A stretch of DNA of 19,795 nucleotides from contig DFLE01000049.1 of the NCBI GenBank assembly GCA_002373375.1, positions 173 to 19,967 of the forward strand, in the 5' to 3' direction. The position numbers were made by a program, and so were the translations under genes. Origin of the DNA: Prevotellaceae bacterium UBA3627 (GTDB lineage Bacteria > Bacteroidota > Bacteroidia > Bacteroidales > Bacteroidaceae). Below are positions 7,398 through 16,700 of the stretch, piece by piece. Positions within the stretch are counted from its first letter, which is position 1, and every line of letters starts with the position of its first letter. The notes below the pieces were generated by a model. That model made no database searches. It saw only the letters and a list, made by a program, of their open reading frames with translations, and was not told where the DNA came from.

Positions 7398-8405
7398 ATG
7401 CGAAAAAGATGTTACATAATATTTCTTTTAGCACTGTGGCTCTCACATGCCGCAGGTGCTATCAAATGGAATTCCGCATATCAGAATTACATCAACAAAT
7501 ACAAGGACATTGCCATTGAACAGATGCATACATACGGCATTCCCGCATCCATAACATTGGCACAGGGACTCCTTGAAAGCGGCGCCGGGCTCAGCAGGCT
7601 GGCAACCCAGGCAAACAACCATTTCGGCATAAAGTGCCATAACGGTTGGACAGGAAAGACTATATATGTTGACGATGATATAAAAAACGACTGTTTCAGG
7701 TCGTACTCAAGTGCAAGAGAGAGCTATGTGGACCATAGCAAGTTCCTGCAAGGTAACCGTTACAAGTCACTCTTCTCGCTGAAGACTACAGACTACAAGG
7801 GATGGGCTCGCGGACTGAAAGCATGTGGATATGCCACCAACCCACAATATGCCGACAAGCTGATAGAGATAATAGAACTTTATCAGTTGCACCAATACGA
7901 CACAAACACCCCTTACAGGAGCACAAGCAAGAAATCTTCTGGTAGCAATATAGACATTGCTGAGGCAGGCTCATGGATTGAGAGAATATTCAAGTCTGGC
8001 AAGACAAACAAGACCAAGAAGAAAACAAAGAAAGAGGACTTGCTGGGTAAAGTGGTGAAGAACCATCGCATCTACATGTATAATGACAACCTATACATCA
8101 TAGCTCAGCAGGGCGAGACATTCCGCTCTATTGCCCTTGATGTAAACATAAGTTACCGTTCTCTGGCAAAATACAACGAAAGGGACAAAAACGCTGTTCT
8201 CGCCAATGGTGATATAGTGTATCTGAAGAAGAAAGCTACAAAAGCAGAGAAAAAGTACAAGGGCTTCCTGCACACTGTCATGGCAGGACAGAGTATGTAT
8301 GACATCTCACAGATGTATGGCATCAGACTCAGCAGCCTGTACAAGATGAACAACCTGCCTAATGACTACATGCCTCGTGTGGGTGACAGGCTCAGAGTGT
8401 ATTAA
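7398..8405 (+). CDS. Exported glucosaminidase (GH73/FlgJ-like) with two LysM domains
   Basis: The 335-residue protein carries a signal peptide (MRKRCYIIFLLALWLSHAAGA, cut near 21). Residues 30-165 form a mannosyl-glycoprotein endo-beta-N-acetylglucosaminidase-like domain: PASITLAQGLLESGAG with the catalytic Glu60, then NNHFGIKC, CFRSYSSARESYVDHSKFL and YADKLIEIIELY. Members cleave the glycan backbone of peptidoglycan. A lysine-rich linker (about 200-215) leads to a LysM-like segment at 231-277 and a clearer LysM at 291-335 (HTVMAGQSMYDISQMYGI...VGDRLRVY), which bind peptidoglycan. It should act in the periplasm on wall turnover or cell separation. It has its own promoter, and valS follows after 52 bp without a visible promoter, so the two may be co-transcribed. 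Confidence 0.92.
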   Translation: MRKRCYIIFLLALWLSHAAGAIKWNSAYQNYINKYKDIAIEQMHTYGIPASITLAQGLLESGAGLSRLATQANNHFGIKCHNGWTGKTIYVDDDIKNDCFRSYSSARESYVDHSKFLQGNRYKSLFSLKTTDYKGWARGLKACGYATNPQYADKLIEIIELYQLHQYDTNTPYRSTSKKSSGSNIDIAEAGSWIERIFKSGKTNKTKKKTKKEDLLGKVVKNHRIYMYNDNLYIIAQQGETFRSIALDVNISYRSLAKYNERDKNAVLANGDIVYLKKKATKAEKKYKGFLHTVMAGQSMYDISQMYGIRLSSLYKMNNLPNDYMPRVGDRLRVY

Positions 8406-8457
8406 TATAGACAAAAGACAACAAACTGAAATAAAAATAACAACCCAATATACCAAA

Positions 8458-11184
8458 ATGGAATTAGCAAGTAAATACTCTCCAAAGGAGGTAGAATCAA
8501 AATGGTACCAGTATTGGACCGACAACAAACTGTTTGCAAGTAAGCCAGACGGCCGCGAGCCATACACCATAGTTATACCGCCGCCAAACGTGACCGGCGT
8601 ACTCCACATGGGACACATGCTTAACAACACCATCCAGGACATCCTTATACGTAAGGCTCGCCTTGACGGTAAGAATGCTTGTTGGGTGCCTGGCACTGAC
8701 CATGCCTCTATAGCAACTGAGGCAAAGGTGGTTAACAAACTGGCACAGCAGGGTATAAAGAAGCGTGACCTCACTCGTGAGGAGTTCTTGAAGCACGCAT
8801 GGGCATGGACAGAAGAGCACGGCGGCATCATACTGAAGCAGTTGCGCAAGCTCGGTGCATCATGCGACTGGGACCGCACCGCATTCACCATGGACGAAAA
8901 GCGCTCTGAGTCAGTACTGAAGGTGTTTGTAGACCTTTACAACAAGGGCTACATCTACCGTGGCCTGCGCATGGTAAACTGGGACCCGAAAGCCCAGACC
9001 GTGCTTTCTACCGAGGAAGTTATCTATCGTGAGGAGAAGTCAAAGCTCTATCACCTGAAATACTATGTGGCTGACGCCGACACCAACCCTGTAGTGCTTA
9101 CAGGTGAAGAGGGAGAGGTGTTCCACAAGGACGAGAAAGGCTACTATGCCGTAGTTGCTACCACACGTCCTGAGACCATCATGGGCGATACCGCCATGTG
9201 TATCAACCCTAAGGACGTGAAGAACCAGTGGCTGAAGGGCCATAAGGTAATCGTGCCTCTCGTAAACCGCGTAATACCTGTCATCGAGGACCGCTATGTT
9301 GACATAGAGTTCGGTACAGGCTGTCTGAAGGTTACTCCTGCCCATGACGTAAATGACTACGCACTGGGTAAGACTCACAACCTTGAGACAATAGACATCT
9401 TCAACCCTGACGGCACCATTTCAGAGGCTGCAGGCATGTACGTCGGTCAGGACCGCATGGTAGTGCGCAAGCAGATTGCCATCGACCTTGAGAACGCAGG
9501 TCTCATGGACCACATTGAGGACTATGACAACAAGGTGGGTTATTCAGAGCGCAACCAGGACACCGCAGTAGAGCCACGCCTCTGCAAGCAGTGGTTCCTC
9601 TCTATGCAGCACATGGCAGACATTGCACTGCCACCAGTGCTCAACGGCGAACTGAAGTTCTATCCTAACAAATATGTAACCACATACAAGAACTGGCTTG
9701 AGAACATACAAGACTGGTGTATCTCACGTCAGTTGTGGTGGGGACACCGCATACCAGCATACTTCCTGCCAGAGACCGCAGAGGGCGAGGAGCGCTTCGT
9801 CGTGGCACTTACAGAGGAGGAGGCCCTCAAGAAGGCTAAGGAGATTGACCCATCCATCACCGCCGACCAGCTGAAGCGCGACGAGGATGCACTTGACACA
9901 TGGTTCTCTTCATGGCTCTGGCCTATATCTCTGTTTGACGGTATCAACAACCCCGGCAACGAAGAGATAAACTATTACTACCCAACAAGCGACCTTGTTA
10001 CTGGTCCTGACATCATATTCTTCTGGGTAGCACGTATGATTATGGCTGGCTGCGAGTATCAGAAGCAGATACCTTTCCGCAACGTATATTTCACAGGCAT
10101 CGTACGCGACAAACTCGGTCGTAAGATGAGTAAGTCACTTGGAAACTCTCCTGACCCACTCGAGCTGATAGAGAAATATGGCGCTGACGGCGTGCGTATG
10201 GGTATGATGCTTGCGGCTCCTGCCGGCAACGACATTCTGTACGACGACGCATTGTGTGCACAGGGTATGAACTTCTGTAACAAGATGTGGAATGCCTTCC
10301 GCCTCGTAAAGGGCTGGGAGGTAGCCGACATAGAGCAGCCGGAACCAAACAAGAAGACCATAGCATGGATGAATGCAAAGGTAAAGGCTGTATATGCAGA
10401 AATCAACGACGACTATTCTAAGTATCGCCTCAATGAGGCTCTCATGGCAGCCTTCAAGCTGTTCACTGATGAGTTCTCAGGTTGGTACCTTGAGATGATT
10501 AAACCTGCATACCAGGCACCTATCGACAAGGCCACACTTGAGGCTACACTCAATATCTTCGACCAGCTTCTGCACATCATACACCCATTCATGCCGTTCA
10601 TCACCGAGGAACTGTGGCAGCACATTGCTGACCGCAAGCCTGGTGAGGCTTTGATGGTATCCGTATTCAAACTTGACACACCTACTGAGGACGAGCAGCG
10701 CATACTTGCCGACTACGAGGAGGCTAAGCAGGTTATCTCTGGTGTGCGTGGCGTTCGCCAGACCAAGAACATTGCTCCTCGCGAACCACTGACCCTCGAG
10801 GTCGTTGTCAGTGGAGCCAATGACAAGGTTGTTACGCAGTGTCCTGCCCTCGGTCCTATCATCAAGAAGATGGCAGGTCTCTCTGACATCAACTACGTGC
10901 AGCAGAAGGGCGACGGCTCAAGCACATTCATGATAGGTACACGCGAGTACGCTGTGCCTTTGGGCGACCTCATCGACGTAGAGGCAGAGATAGCCAAGGC
11001 TGAGGCAGAACTGAAGCACCTGCAGGGCTTCATCAACGGTGTTCGCAAAAAGCTCTCCAACGAGCGTTTCGTTGCCAATGCACCAGAGGCTGTCGTGGCA
11101 TTGGAGCGCAAGAAAGAGGCCGACTCTCTCGAAAAGATTGCCGTACTTGAGCAGACCATCAAGGAACTTAAAAGTAAAGGGTAA
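8458..11184 (+). CDS. valS: Valyl-tRNA synthetase
   Basis: The 908-residue class I synthetase attaches valine to tRNA-Val. It shows PPPNVTGVLHMGHML (41-55), whose HMGH at 50-53 is the HIGH signature, the CP1 editing-domain motif TTRPET (235-240), DWCISRQLWWGHRIP from residue 419, and GRKMSKSLGNSPDP with KMSKS at 556-560. The anticodon-binding helical domain follows, then a C-terminal coiled coil (about 840-908, rich in Lys, Glu and Ala) typical of ValS. The frame is open upstream to 8362, but that would overlap the preceding gene by 44 bp and add 32 residues unlike ValS. MELASKYSPKEVE at 8458 is the normal start. Length is within the bacterial range of 880-950. Confidence 0.97.
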   Translation: MELASKYSPKEVESKWYQYWTDNKLFASKPDGREPYTIVIPPPNVTGVLHMGHMLNNTIQDILIRKARLDGKNACWVPGTDHASIATEAKVVNKLAQQGIKKRDLTREEFLKHAWAWTEEHGGIILKQLRKLGASCDWDRTAFTMDEKRSESVLKVFVDLYNKGYIYRGLRMVNWDPKAQTVLSTEEVIYREEKSKLYHLKYYVADADTNPVVLTGEEGEVFHKDEKGYYAVVATTRPETIMGDTAMCINPKDVKNQWLKGHKVIVPLVNRVIPVIEDRYVDIEFGTGCLKVTPAHDVNDYALGKTHNLETIDIFNPDGTISEAAGMYVGQDRMVVRKQIAIDLENAGLMDHIEDYDNKVGYSERNQDTAVEPRLCKQWFLSMQHMADIALPPVLNGELKFYPNKYVTTYKNWLENIQDWCISRQLWWGHRIPAYFLPETAEGEERFVVALTEEEALKKAKEIDPSITADQLKRDEDALDTWFSSWLWPISLFDGINNPGNEEINYYYPTSDLVTGPDIIFFWVARMIMAGCEYQKQIPFRNVYFTGIVRDKLGRKMSKSLGNSPDPLELIEKYGADGVRMGMMLAAPAGNDILYDDALCAQGMNFCNKMWNAFRLVKGWEVADIEQPEPNKKTIAWMNAKVKAVYAEINDDYSKYRLNEALMAAFKLFTDEFSGWYLEMIKPAYQAPIDKATLEATLNIFDQLLHIIHPFMPFITEELWQHIADRKPGEALMVSVFKLDTPTEDEQRILADYEEAKQVISGVRGVRQTKNIAPREPLTLEVVVSGANDKVVTQCPALGPIIKKMAGLSDINYVQQKGDGSSTFMIGTREYAVPLGDLIDVEAEIAKAEAELKHLQGFINGVRKKLSNERFVANAPEAVVALERKKEADSLEKIAVLEQTIKELKSKG

Positions 11185-11222
11185 AGAACGAGGGTAAAGG
11201 CAAGGTGTAATTGGTTAAAACA

Positions 11223-11264
11223 GTAAACCGTAAACCACAAACTGTAAACGGTAAACCGTAAACC
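11223..11264. repeat. Six tandem heptamers (GTAAACC type)
   Basis: Six units of exactly 7 bp: GTAAACC, GTAAACC, ACAAACT, GTAAACG, GTAAACC, GTAAACC. They fill most of the 104-bp gap between valS and the membrane-protein gene. No terminator or promoter consensus is seen in that gap. Confidence 0.85.
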
Positions 11265-11288
11265 GCCCCACCCCTCAAACTTCAAACC

Positions 11289-12296
11289 ATGGAACAGACT
11301 ATATTATATAAGGAACGCTCATACGCAGCATGCATAAGCGAGGGATTCAAATTCCTCGCCCAGCATCTGCGTATGATTGTTAAGGTACTACTACCTTACT
11401 TCTTCATTGCAGCACTGTTAGAGAGTATATCTACATATCTTTGCAATTACACGCAATTATATGTATTGACACACGGAGACCTGTCAGTAATGCCCTTGCT
11501 GACTGTCATCTTGATGTTAACGATAAGCTACGGTGCTATTATCTTTGCCATAGCAAGGATGTATCTCTTATTCCGCAGGAAACTCAATATAGAGACATCT
11601 CCAAACTACACAGGAGACAAAGCAGGCAGACTGGCTGTATGGCGAGATACACTGAAGCGTACCTTAAAACTGTCCATACACACCCTACCCTACACCATCT
11701 GGCCATATCTTATAAGCATCATCATATTCTTGGTCACACTGAGCATGTCAAAATGGGTTACATACATGATAGCCATGGGGGCAACCGAACAGACGATGCC
11801 TACCGTGCAAACTAACGACTCTCTCAAATGGATTTGGATAGCTGTAGTATGCGGTATGTTCTTGTTCCTTGTAGCATTGATAGTATTTGCTACGCCACTG
11901 ACATACACTTTTGACTGTCACATGATGAGAGCTATCGATACAGATAACGACAAGAATGATAAAAAGGCTCATTCCTTCCGCAAGGAGTATCGTGAGGGAT
12001 TCAAGCACCTTGGAAAACTCCTCGGTGTCTGCGGTCTATGCAGCGTGATATACCTGATTGCCATCGTTGTACTGATATTGCCTGACACGATAATGTCAAC
12101 GGCATATCAGAACGCTATAGAATGCATGAACCAGTACGGCGACGAGGCTGAAATACCTACATACACTTATTACATCACACTTACGGCATCAGCCGTGGCT
12201 TCGGCATTTGCATTAATACTGTCTGTGGCATTTCATGCATCACACGTATTCCTGTATGGAGACATAAAGACAAAAGCCGAACAATCAAACAGATAA
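11289..12296 (+). CDS. Multi-pass membrane protein of unknown function
   Basis: I do not recognise the family of this 335-residue protein. It has about six hydrophobic segments, near residues 29-50, 67-95, 131-155, 181-205, 243-265 and 295-320. Charged loops separate them, including a basic stretch at 96-126 (RRKLN...WRDTLKRTLK) and an Asp/Lys-rich loop at 217-240. Both ends are hydrophilic. No signal peptide, nucleotide-binding or catalytic motif stands out, although the paired-helix pattern with an amphipathic start (SEGFKFLAQHLRMIVKVL) resembles membrane proteins of DUF975/glycerophosphodiester phosphodiesterase-type helical domains. That resemblance is weak. It lies 104 bp after valS and 67 bp before hisB, on the same strand, with no promoter consensus seen between them. 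Confidence 0.8.
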   Translation: MEQTILYKERSYAACISEGFKFLAQHLRMIVKVLLPYFFIAALLESISTYLCNYTQLYVLTHGDLSVMPLLTVILMLTISYGAIIFAIARMYLLFRRKLNIETSPNYTGDKAGRLAVWRDTLKRTLKLSIHTLPYTIWPYLISIIIFLVTLSMSKWVTYMIAMGATEQTMPTVQTNDSLKWIWIAVVCGMFLFLVALIVFATPLTYTFDCHMMRAIDTDNDKNDKKAHSFRKEYREGFKHLGKLLGVCGLCSVIYLIAIVVLILPDTIMSTAYQNAIECMNQYGDEAEIPTYTYYITLTASAVASAFALILSVAFHASHVFLYGDIKTKAEQSNR

Positions 12297-12363
12297 CCCA
12301 ATGCTCTACAGAAACACAAACTTCTGACACGCCAAGTTCTAAAATAGAAATAATAGAAAAACG

Positions 12364-13434
12364 ATGAAAAGACTCCTATTCATAGACCGCGACGGCACAC
12401 TTATCAAGGAACCTGCCGACGAACAGATAGACAGCTTTGAGAAGTTGGAGTTCGTGGAGGGCGTATTCCGCAACCTCGGTTTCATACGCAAGAACCTCGA
12501 TTTTGAGTTTGTAATGGTGAGCAACCAAGACGGACTAGGAACAGACTCTTTCCCTGAGGACACCTTCTGGCCAGTCCACAACTTCATACTCCAGACCTTG
12601 AAGGGCGAAGGCATTGAGTTTGATAACATCCTCATTGACCGTCACTTCCCTGAAGATAATCACCCTTGCCGCAAGCCTGGCACAGGTATGCTGACAGAGT
12701 ATATCAACAATCCTGAGTACGACCTCGCCAACTCCTACGTCATCGGCGACCGCGAAACCGATGCGCAGCTTGCAGAGAACCTTGGATGCAAGGCTCTCAT
12801 ACTCGGCAAGGACGACATCACATGGGAGAAGATTGCAGAGATTCTCTTCGCCGGCGAGCGCACCGCAGAGATAACACGCACCACCCACGAGACAGACATC
12901 GCCGTACGCATAAACCTCGACGGCACAGGCAAGTGCGACATACAGACCGGACTGGGCTTCTTCGACCACATGCTCGAGCAGATAGGCCGCCACGGCATGA
13001 TGGACCTCTACGTGCGTTGCAACGGCGACCTGCACGTTGACGAACACCACTCCATAGAAGACACCGGCATTGTCCTTGGCGAATGTTTACTTAAGGCCCT
13101 TGGCGACAAGCGCGGCATAGAACGCTACGGCTACACCCTGCCTATGGACGACTGTCTCTGTCAGGTGGCACTCGACTTCGGTGGCCGTCCATGGCTCGTA
13201 TGGGATGCAGAGTTCCACCGCGAGAAAGTTGGCGAGATGCCTACAGAGATGTTCCTCCATTTCTTCAAGAGCGTCAGCGACGCCGCCAAGATGAACCTTA
13301 ACATCAAGGCAGAAGGAGATAACGAACACCATAAGATAGAGGGAATCTTCAAGGCTTTCGCACGTTCTATACGCATGGCAGTAAAACGCGACATCTACCA
13401 CTATCAGTTGCCTTCCACCAAAGGAGCACTGTGA
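12364..13434 (+). CDS. hisB: Bifunctional histidinol-phosphatase / imidazoleglycerol-phosphate dehydratase HisB
   Basis: The 356-residue protein matches E. coli HisB in length (355) and domain order. It catalyses two steps of histidine synthesis: dehydration of imidazoleglycerol phosphate and dephosphorylation of histidinol phosphate. The N-terminal HAD phosphatase has FIDRDGT (6-12, nucleophile Asp8 and acid/base Asp10), MVSNQDG (51-57), CRKPGTGM (102-109) and VIGDRETD (126-133). The dehydratase domain from about 168 has GLGFFDHMLEQIGRHG (196-211), DEHHSIEDTGIVLGE (226-240) and EHHKIEGIFKAFARS (321-335), whose His and Glu residues bind the metal pair. In the zinc loop of the phosphatase, two of the four E. 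coli ligands (Cys, His, Cys, Cys) appear as Asp92 and His100; His94 and Cys102 are kept. No other his gene is in the window. A terminator follows at 13522. Confidence 0.95.
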   Translation: MKRLLFIDRDGTLIKEPADEQIDSFEKLEFVEGVFRNLGFIRKNLDFEFVMVSNQDGLGTDSFPEDTFWPVHNFILQTLKGEGIEFDNILIDRHFPEDNHPCRKPGTGMLTEYINNPEYDLANSYVIGDRETDAQLAENLGCKALILGKDDITWEKIAEILFAGERTAEITRTTHETDIAVRINLDGTGKCDIQTGLGFFDHMLEQIGRHGMMDLYVRCNGDLHVDEHHSIEDTGIVLGECLLKALGDKRGIERYGYTLPMDDCLCQVALDFGGRPWLVWDAEFHREKVGEMPTEMFLHFFKSVSDAAKMNLNIKAEGDNEHHKIEGIFKAFARSIRMAVKRDIYHYQLPSTKGAL

Positions 13435-13456
13435 TTTTATTTATTATTCTTCTTAT

Positions 13457-13521
13457 CACAGATTACATAGATTACAGTGATTGTCCTTTTAACAACGGAC
13501 TAACACGAATTATAAACGGAT
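13457..13521. repeat. Dispersed repeat copy (CACAGATTACA...ACAACGGAC type)
   Basis: The segment holds CACAGATTACATAGATT (13457-13473) and ACAACGGACT (13492-13501), followed by ACACGAATTATAAACGGAT. The same elements in the same order occur at 19480-19542: CACAGATTACATTGATT, ACAACGGATT, then ACGGATT. It lies between the hisB stop and the terminator. Confidence 0.7.
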
Positions 13522-13568
13522 AAAACGACCGCTTAGCAATAAAACATTTGCCAAGCGGTCGTTTTTTT
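13522..13568 (+). terminator. Terminator between hisB and the lyase gene
   Basis: AAAACGACCGCTT (13522-13534) pairs over 13 bp with AAGCGGTCGTTTT (13553-13565). Inside, after one mismatch, GCAA (13536-13539) pairs with TTGC (13548-13551), and seven Ts follow at 13562-13568. It lies 88 nt after the hisB stop. The genes converge, and since the minus strand has four Ts after the stem it may also stop lyase transcription. Confidence 0.85.
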
Positions 13569-13705
13569 GTGGATATGCCTCAATGTCAGTTATTCCTTGT
13601 ATCGCCTTCTAAATACTAAGAGTTGGCTTTGTTAATTTGTGAAATCAAACAAAAAAGCATTTATTTGCACACCATACTTCATCTTACACCTTATAACCTC
13701 ACATC

Positions 13706-16700
13706 CTATTTCTTCACCACTTTCTGATTGCCTATGATATAGATGCCTTCAGGTAGGTCGTTGAGGGCTTCGCTGACTATCACGTTGTGGCGTATCTTTA
13801 TGCCATCGGAAGAATAGACATCGACGTGGGTGTCGTCGGCCTTCAGCCGTGCTATGCCCGTGGCTACACTTGTGACACGCAGTTTGCCGTCACTGAGGAA
13901 TGTAGAGGAGTCAAACTCGTAAGTTATGCCGTCGGCCTCAGACTTAACGAAGAAATTGCCTGTGTGTGCTCCCGTAGAGGTGAACACGGTTATCTCGTCG
14001 CCAACCTCCAGTTTGCGACCAGCAGGCACCTTCACCACGATGGTGTCGCCGTTGTGATTCACGCTACCCGATACCGACAATATAGAGTTGCTGGTAGCAG
14101 TGAGTTGACAAAGCAGTCGTGCCCCCTTGTTCAACGTGAGGTCACTGCCAATGCCTTGCTCTCCGGTAGCAGTGAGTGTGCCGCCGTTAGCTACGGTCAC
14201 TGCACCTGTGGTCATTACCGCTGCTGATGGTCCGCTGAGTGACAGCGTACCGCCATTGATAGTCATTGGTGCCGAGTGTCCAGCTGTGTGGAGCGACAGC
14301 ATGCCGTTGCCGACTTTTACCATGCGTGCGCACCGCAGCAGTCCGTAGAAATCACTGTTGTCGTTCAGATAACCCACCTCGTATGTGCTTGCCGAGCCGC
14401 CAAGTATGCCATCGGTGGCAGTCTTGGCACTTGACAGAGAACCAATCTTCGTAGTTGCAGTAACAGCATTGCCTGAACCGCCTTTATAGTGCCCCACGTT
14501 GGTAGCGGCATCGATGATGACACGAGCCTTACTCATGTCGGTGACATTAGACATCAGTCGGAACTGGCTGCCTGAGAGGGTGAGCTCGCCAGAGTAGTCT
14601 GCAAATGTGGCACCCACGTCGCAACGCACATACTTAGATACTATGGTGAGAGCACCGCTGCCCTTCACTGTGCCGTTGATTCTACCGCGCGACGAACCGA
14701 TTATCTTGTTCGTGGTGCCTGCCTCAACCGTCACTGCATGGTTAAACTCTGGCACTGTAGAAGTACTGTTGATGTCAATCTGGTGTACCTCGCCACCAGC
14801 CAGCACCATTGGTGAGCCGCTCTTGCCGAATGTGCTGTTCCATGCGCCCTGAGCAATGATGCCCTGCTTTAAGATTACACCAGCAAAGTTGTTAGCACCG
14901 CCGTATGTAAAGTTCAGCTGTCCAGCGCCATCCTTCACCATATATCCCGTACCGCTGACATTACCTTTGAGCGACAGTGAGCTGTTTGCCTGTGCTATGC
15001 TGATGGTAGCAGTATCGGTAAGAGTTATCTGTCGGTCAGTACCCATGTTGTCTTTGCTCAATACCAGTTTACCACGGTTGAGCACGAGATTTCCCTGTGC
15101 AGCCTCTGCAGCACCGATGGCACTCTTCTGACCACCATCGTAGAAGTTTGGCACGGTGAGCGTACCGCCATTGACGATAGTGGCACCAGTGTAGTCGCTG
15201 TTCTTCATGTTGAGCGTCACATCAGCACCGTTATTCACAGTCACACTGCCTTCGCCAGAAATGCCACCCTCACCAGAGAGGGTGTATTTGCCAGAGTTGA
15301 ACACGATGCCGTTGGTTACCATCATCTCTGGCACATTGATAGTGGTCTGCGCAGCGGTATTGTCAAACACTGCCTGGTCGCCAGCCACGTAAGGCGTAGC
15401 CTCTGCGTTAAGTGAAAAGTTGTCTGCCTTGTAGTTCCATGTGTTGCTCTCTGCACCAGTCCACAACACGTTCTCTGCAGCATCGCGCGAACCGTTGATG
15501 CGCAGTATGAGCTGTTTGTCATCAACAGTAAGGAGGTCGTAGTTGATGCCCTCTAGTCCACGGCACTTTAGGCTTTCCACATTGCAAGTCAACGTACCCG
15601 TACACTCTGCCAACAGATAGTCGGCAGTGTTCTGGCTTAGCAGATTCACTGTAATGTAGTTGGTATTCTTGAAGGTAAGGCTGCCGTCAACAGCCAGTTT
15701 GCCACACTTGCCATTGTCAGCCTCTATCTCCATATATACGTCACCTGGCAACGTCACAGCCTTGTCAAATGCCATCACGCCAGTCAGTCCGGCAGGCATC
15801 AGTCGACAACCCTCATAGTTGAGTGCGCCCTCAAATGTCACAGTGTCCTTCAGTGTCATGTTGCCGCAGAGCGTACCCTTGGCGCGCAGTTCCACCGGAC
15901 CAGCCACTGTTCCGTTTACACAGAGCGTGCCCTCGCTGACTATGGTCTGCCCTGTGTGTGCCAGTCCGTCATTAAATGTAGCCTTGCCCTGCATCGACTT
16001 CGTCAGCGTCATGTCGCCAGTGAAGGCACCGCTGAAGGTGTAGTCGTGGCCGAGAGGATTCATCAGGAACACTGCTGAGGGTTTCCTCCCGGTGCCAAGT
16101 GCTATGTCGGAGGCGTTGCTGCCTGAGAGGTCAAACATAAGGCTCTTACCGTCAGCGTAAGCAGCAGCTGTAGTCATATCGAAAGATGTGAAGCCATTGT
16201 CCACCGTACCGCCTTTCCATCTCAGGTCGGTGTCAAACACCGGTGGCAGTGGTGGCAGTGGCATGTCGCTTCCAAGGTAGAAGCCAGTGTTAGGATGCTG
16301 ATAGTAGCCGCGTGTGGTGCAGTCGCCTCTGTAGTGCGGGTCCTGCTGCAGACAATAAATGCTGTAATCGGTAGGCATGGCAGTGGTATATCCCACAAGC
16401 CCCGTAGAACCGCTGTCGTTCTGCTTGGCAAGGATGACCTCCTCACGCCAGTCGCCCGTGATGTCGCCCATAAAGGCAGGACGGGTGCCGTTAGCAGCAT
16501 GGGTAGCCCATGATGATTCCTGCGAGAACTCCACCAGTCGCGACTTGTTGAGCACCTGAGTAATCATCAGGTTAGTACCATAGTTGGAACCGCCAGGCGA
16601 ACTGAGTTCTTCGCGCTGCAGATTGCCGTCCCACCATACGCCCTCAAACATCTGCTTGATGCCGCAACCCGAACGAGTGTAGTCGGTCTTCTCACCCTTG

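Noticed and set aside
8362..8457. Upstream ATG for valS adding 32 residues
   Set aside because: It would overlap the end of the glucosaminidase gene, and the extension has no resemblance to ValS N-termini.
12535..13050. Minus-strand open frame of 171 codons opposite hisB
   Set aside because: HisB is complete and well conserved on the plus strand. The antisense product is Val/Cys/Ala-rich without family features.
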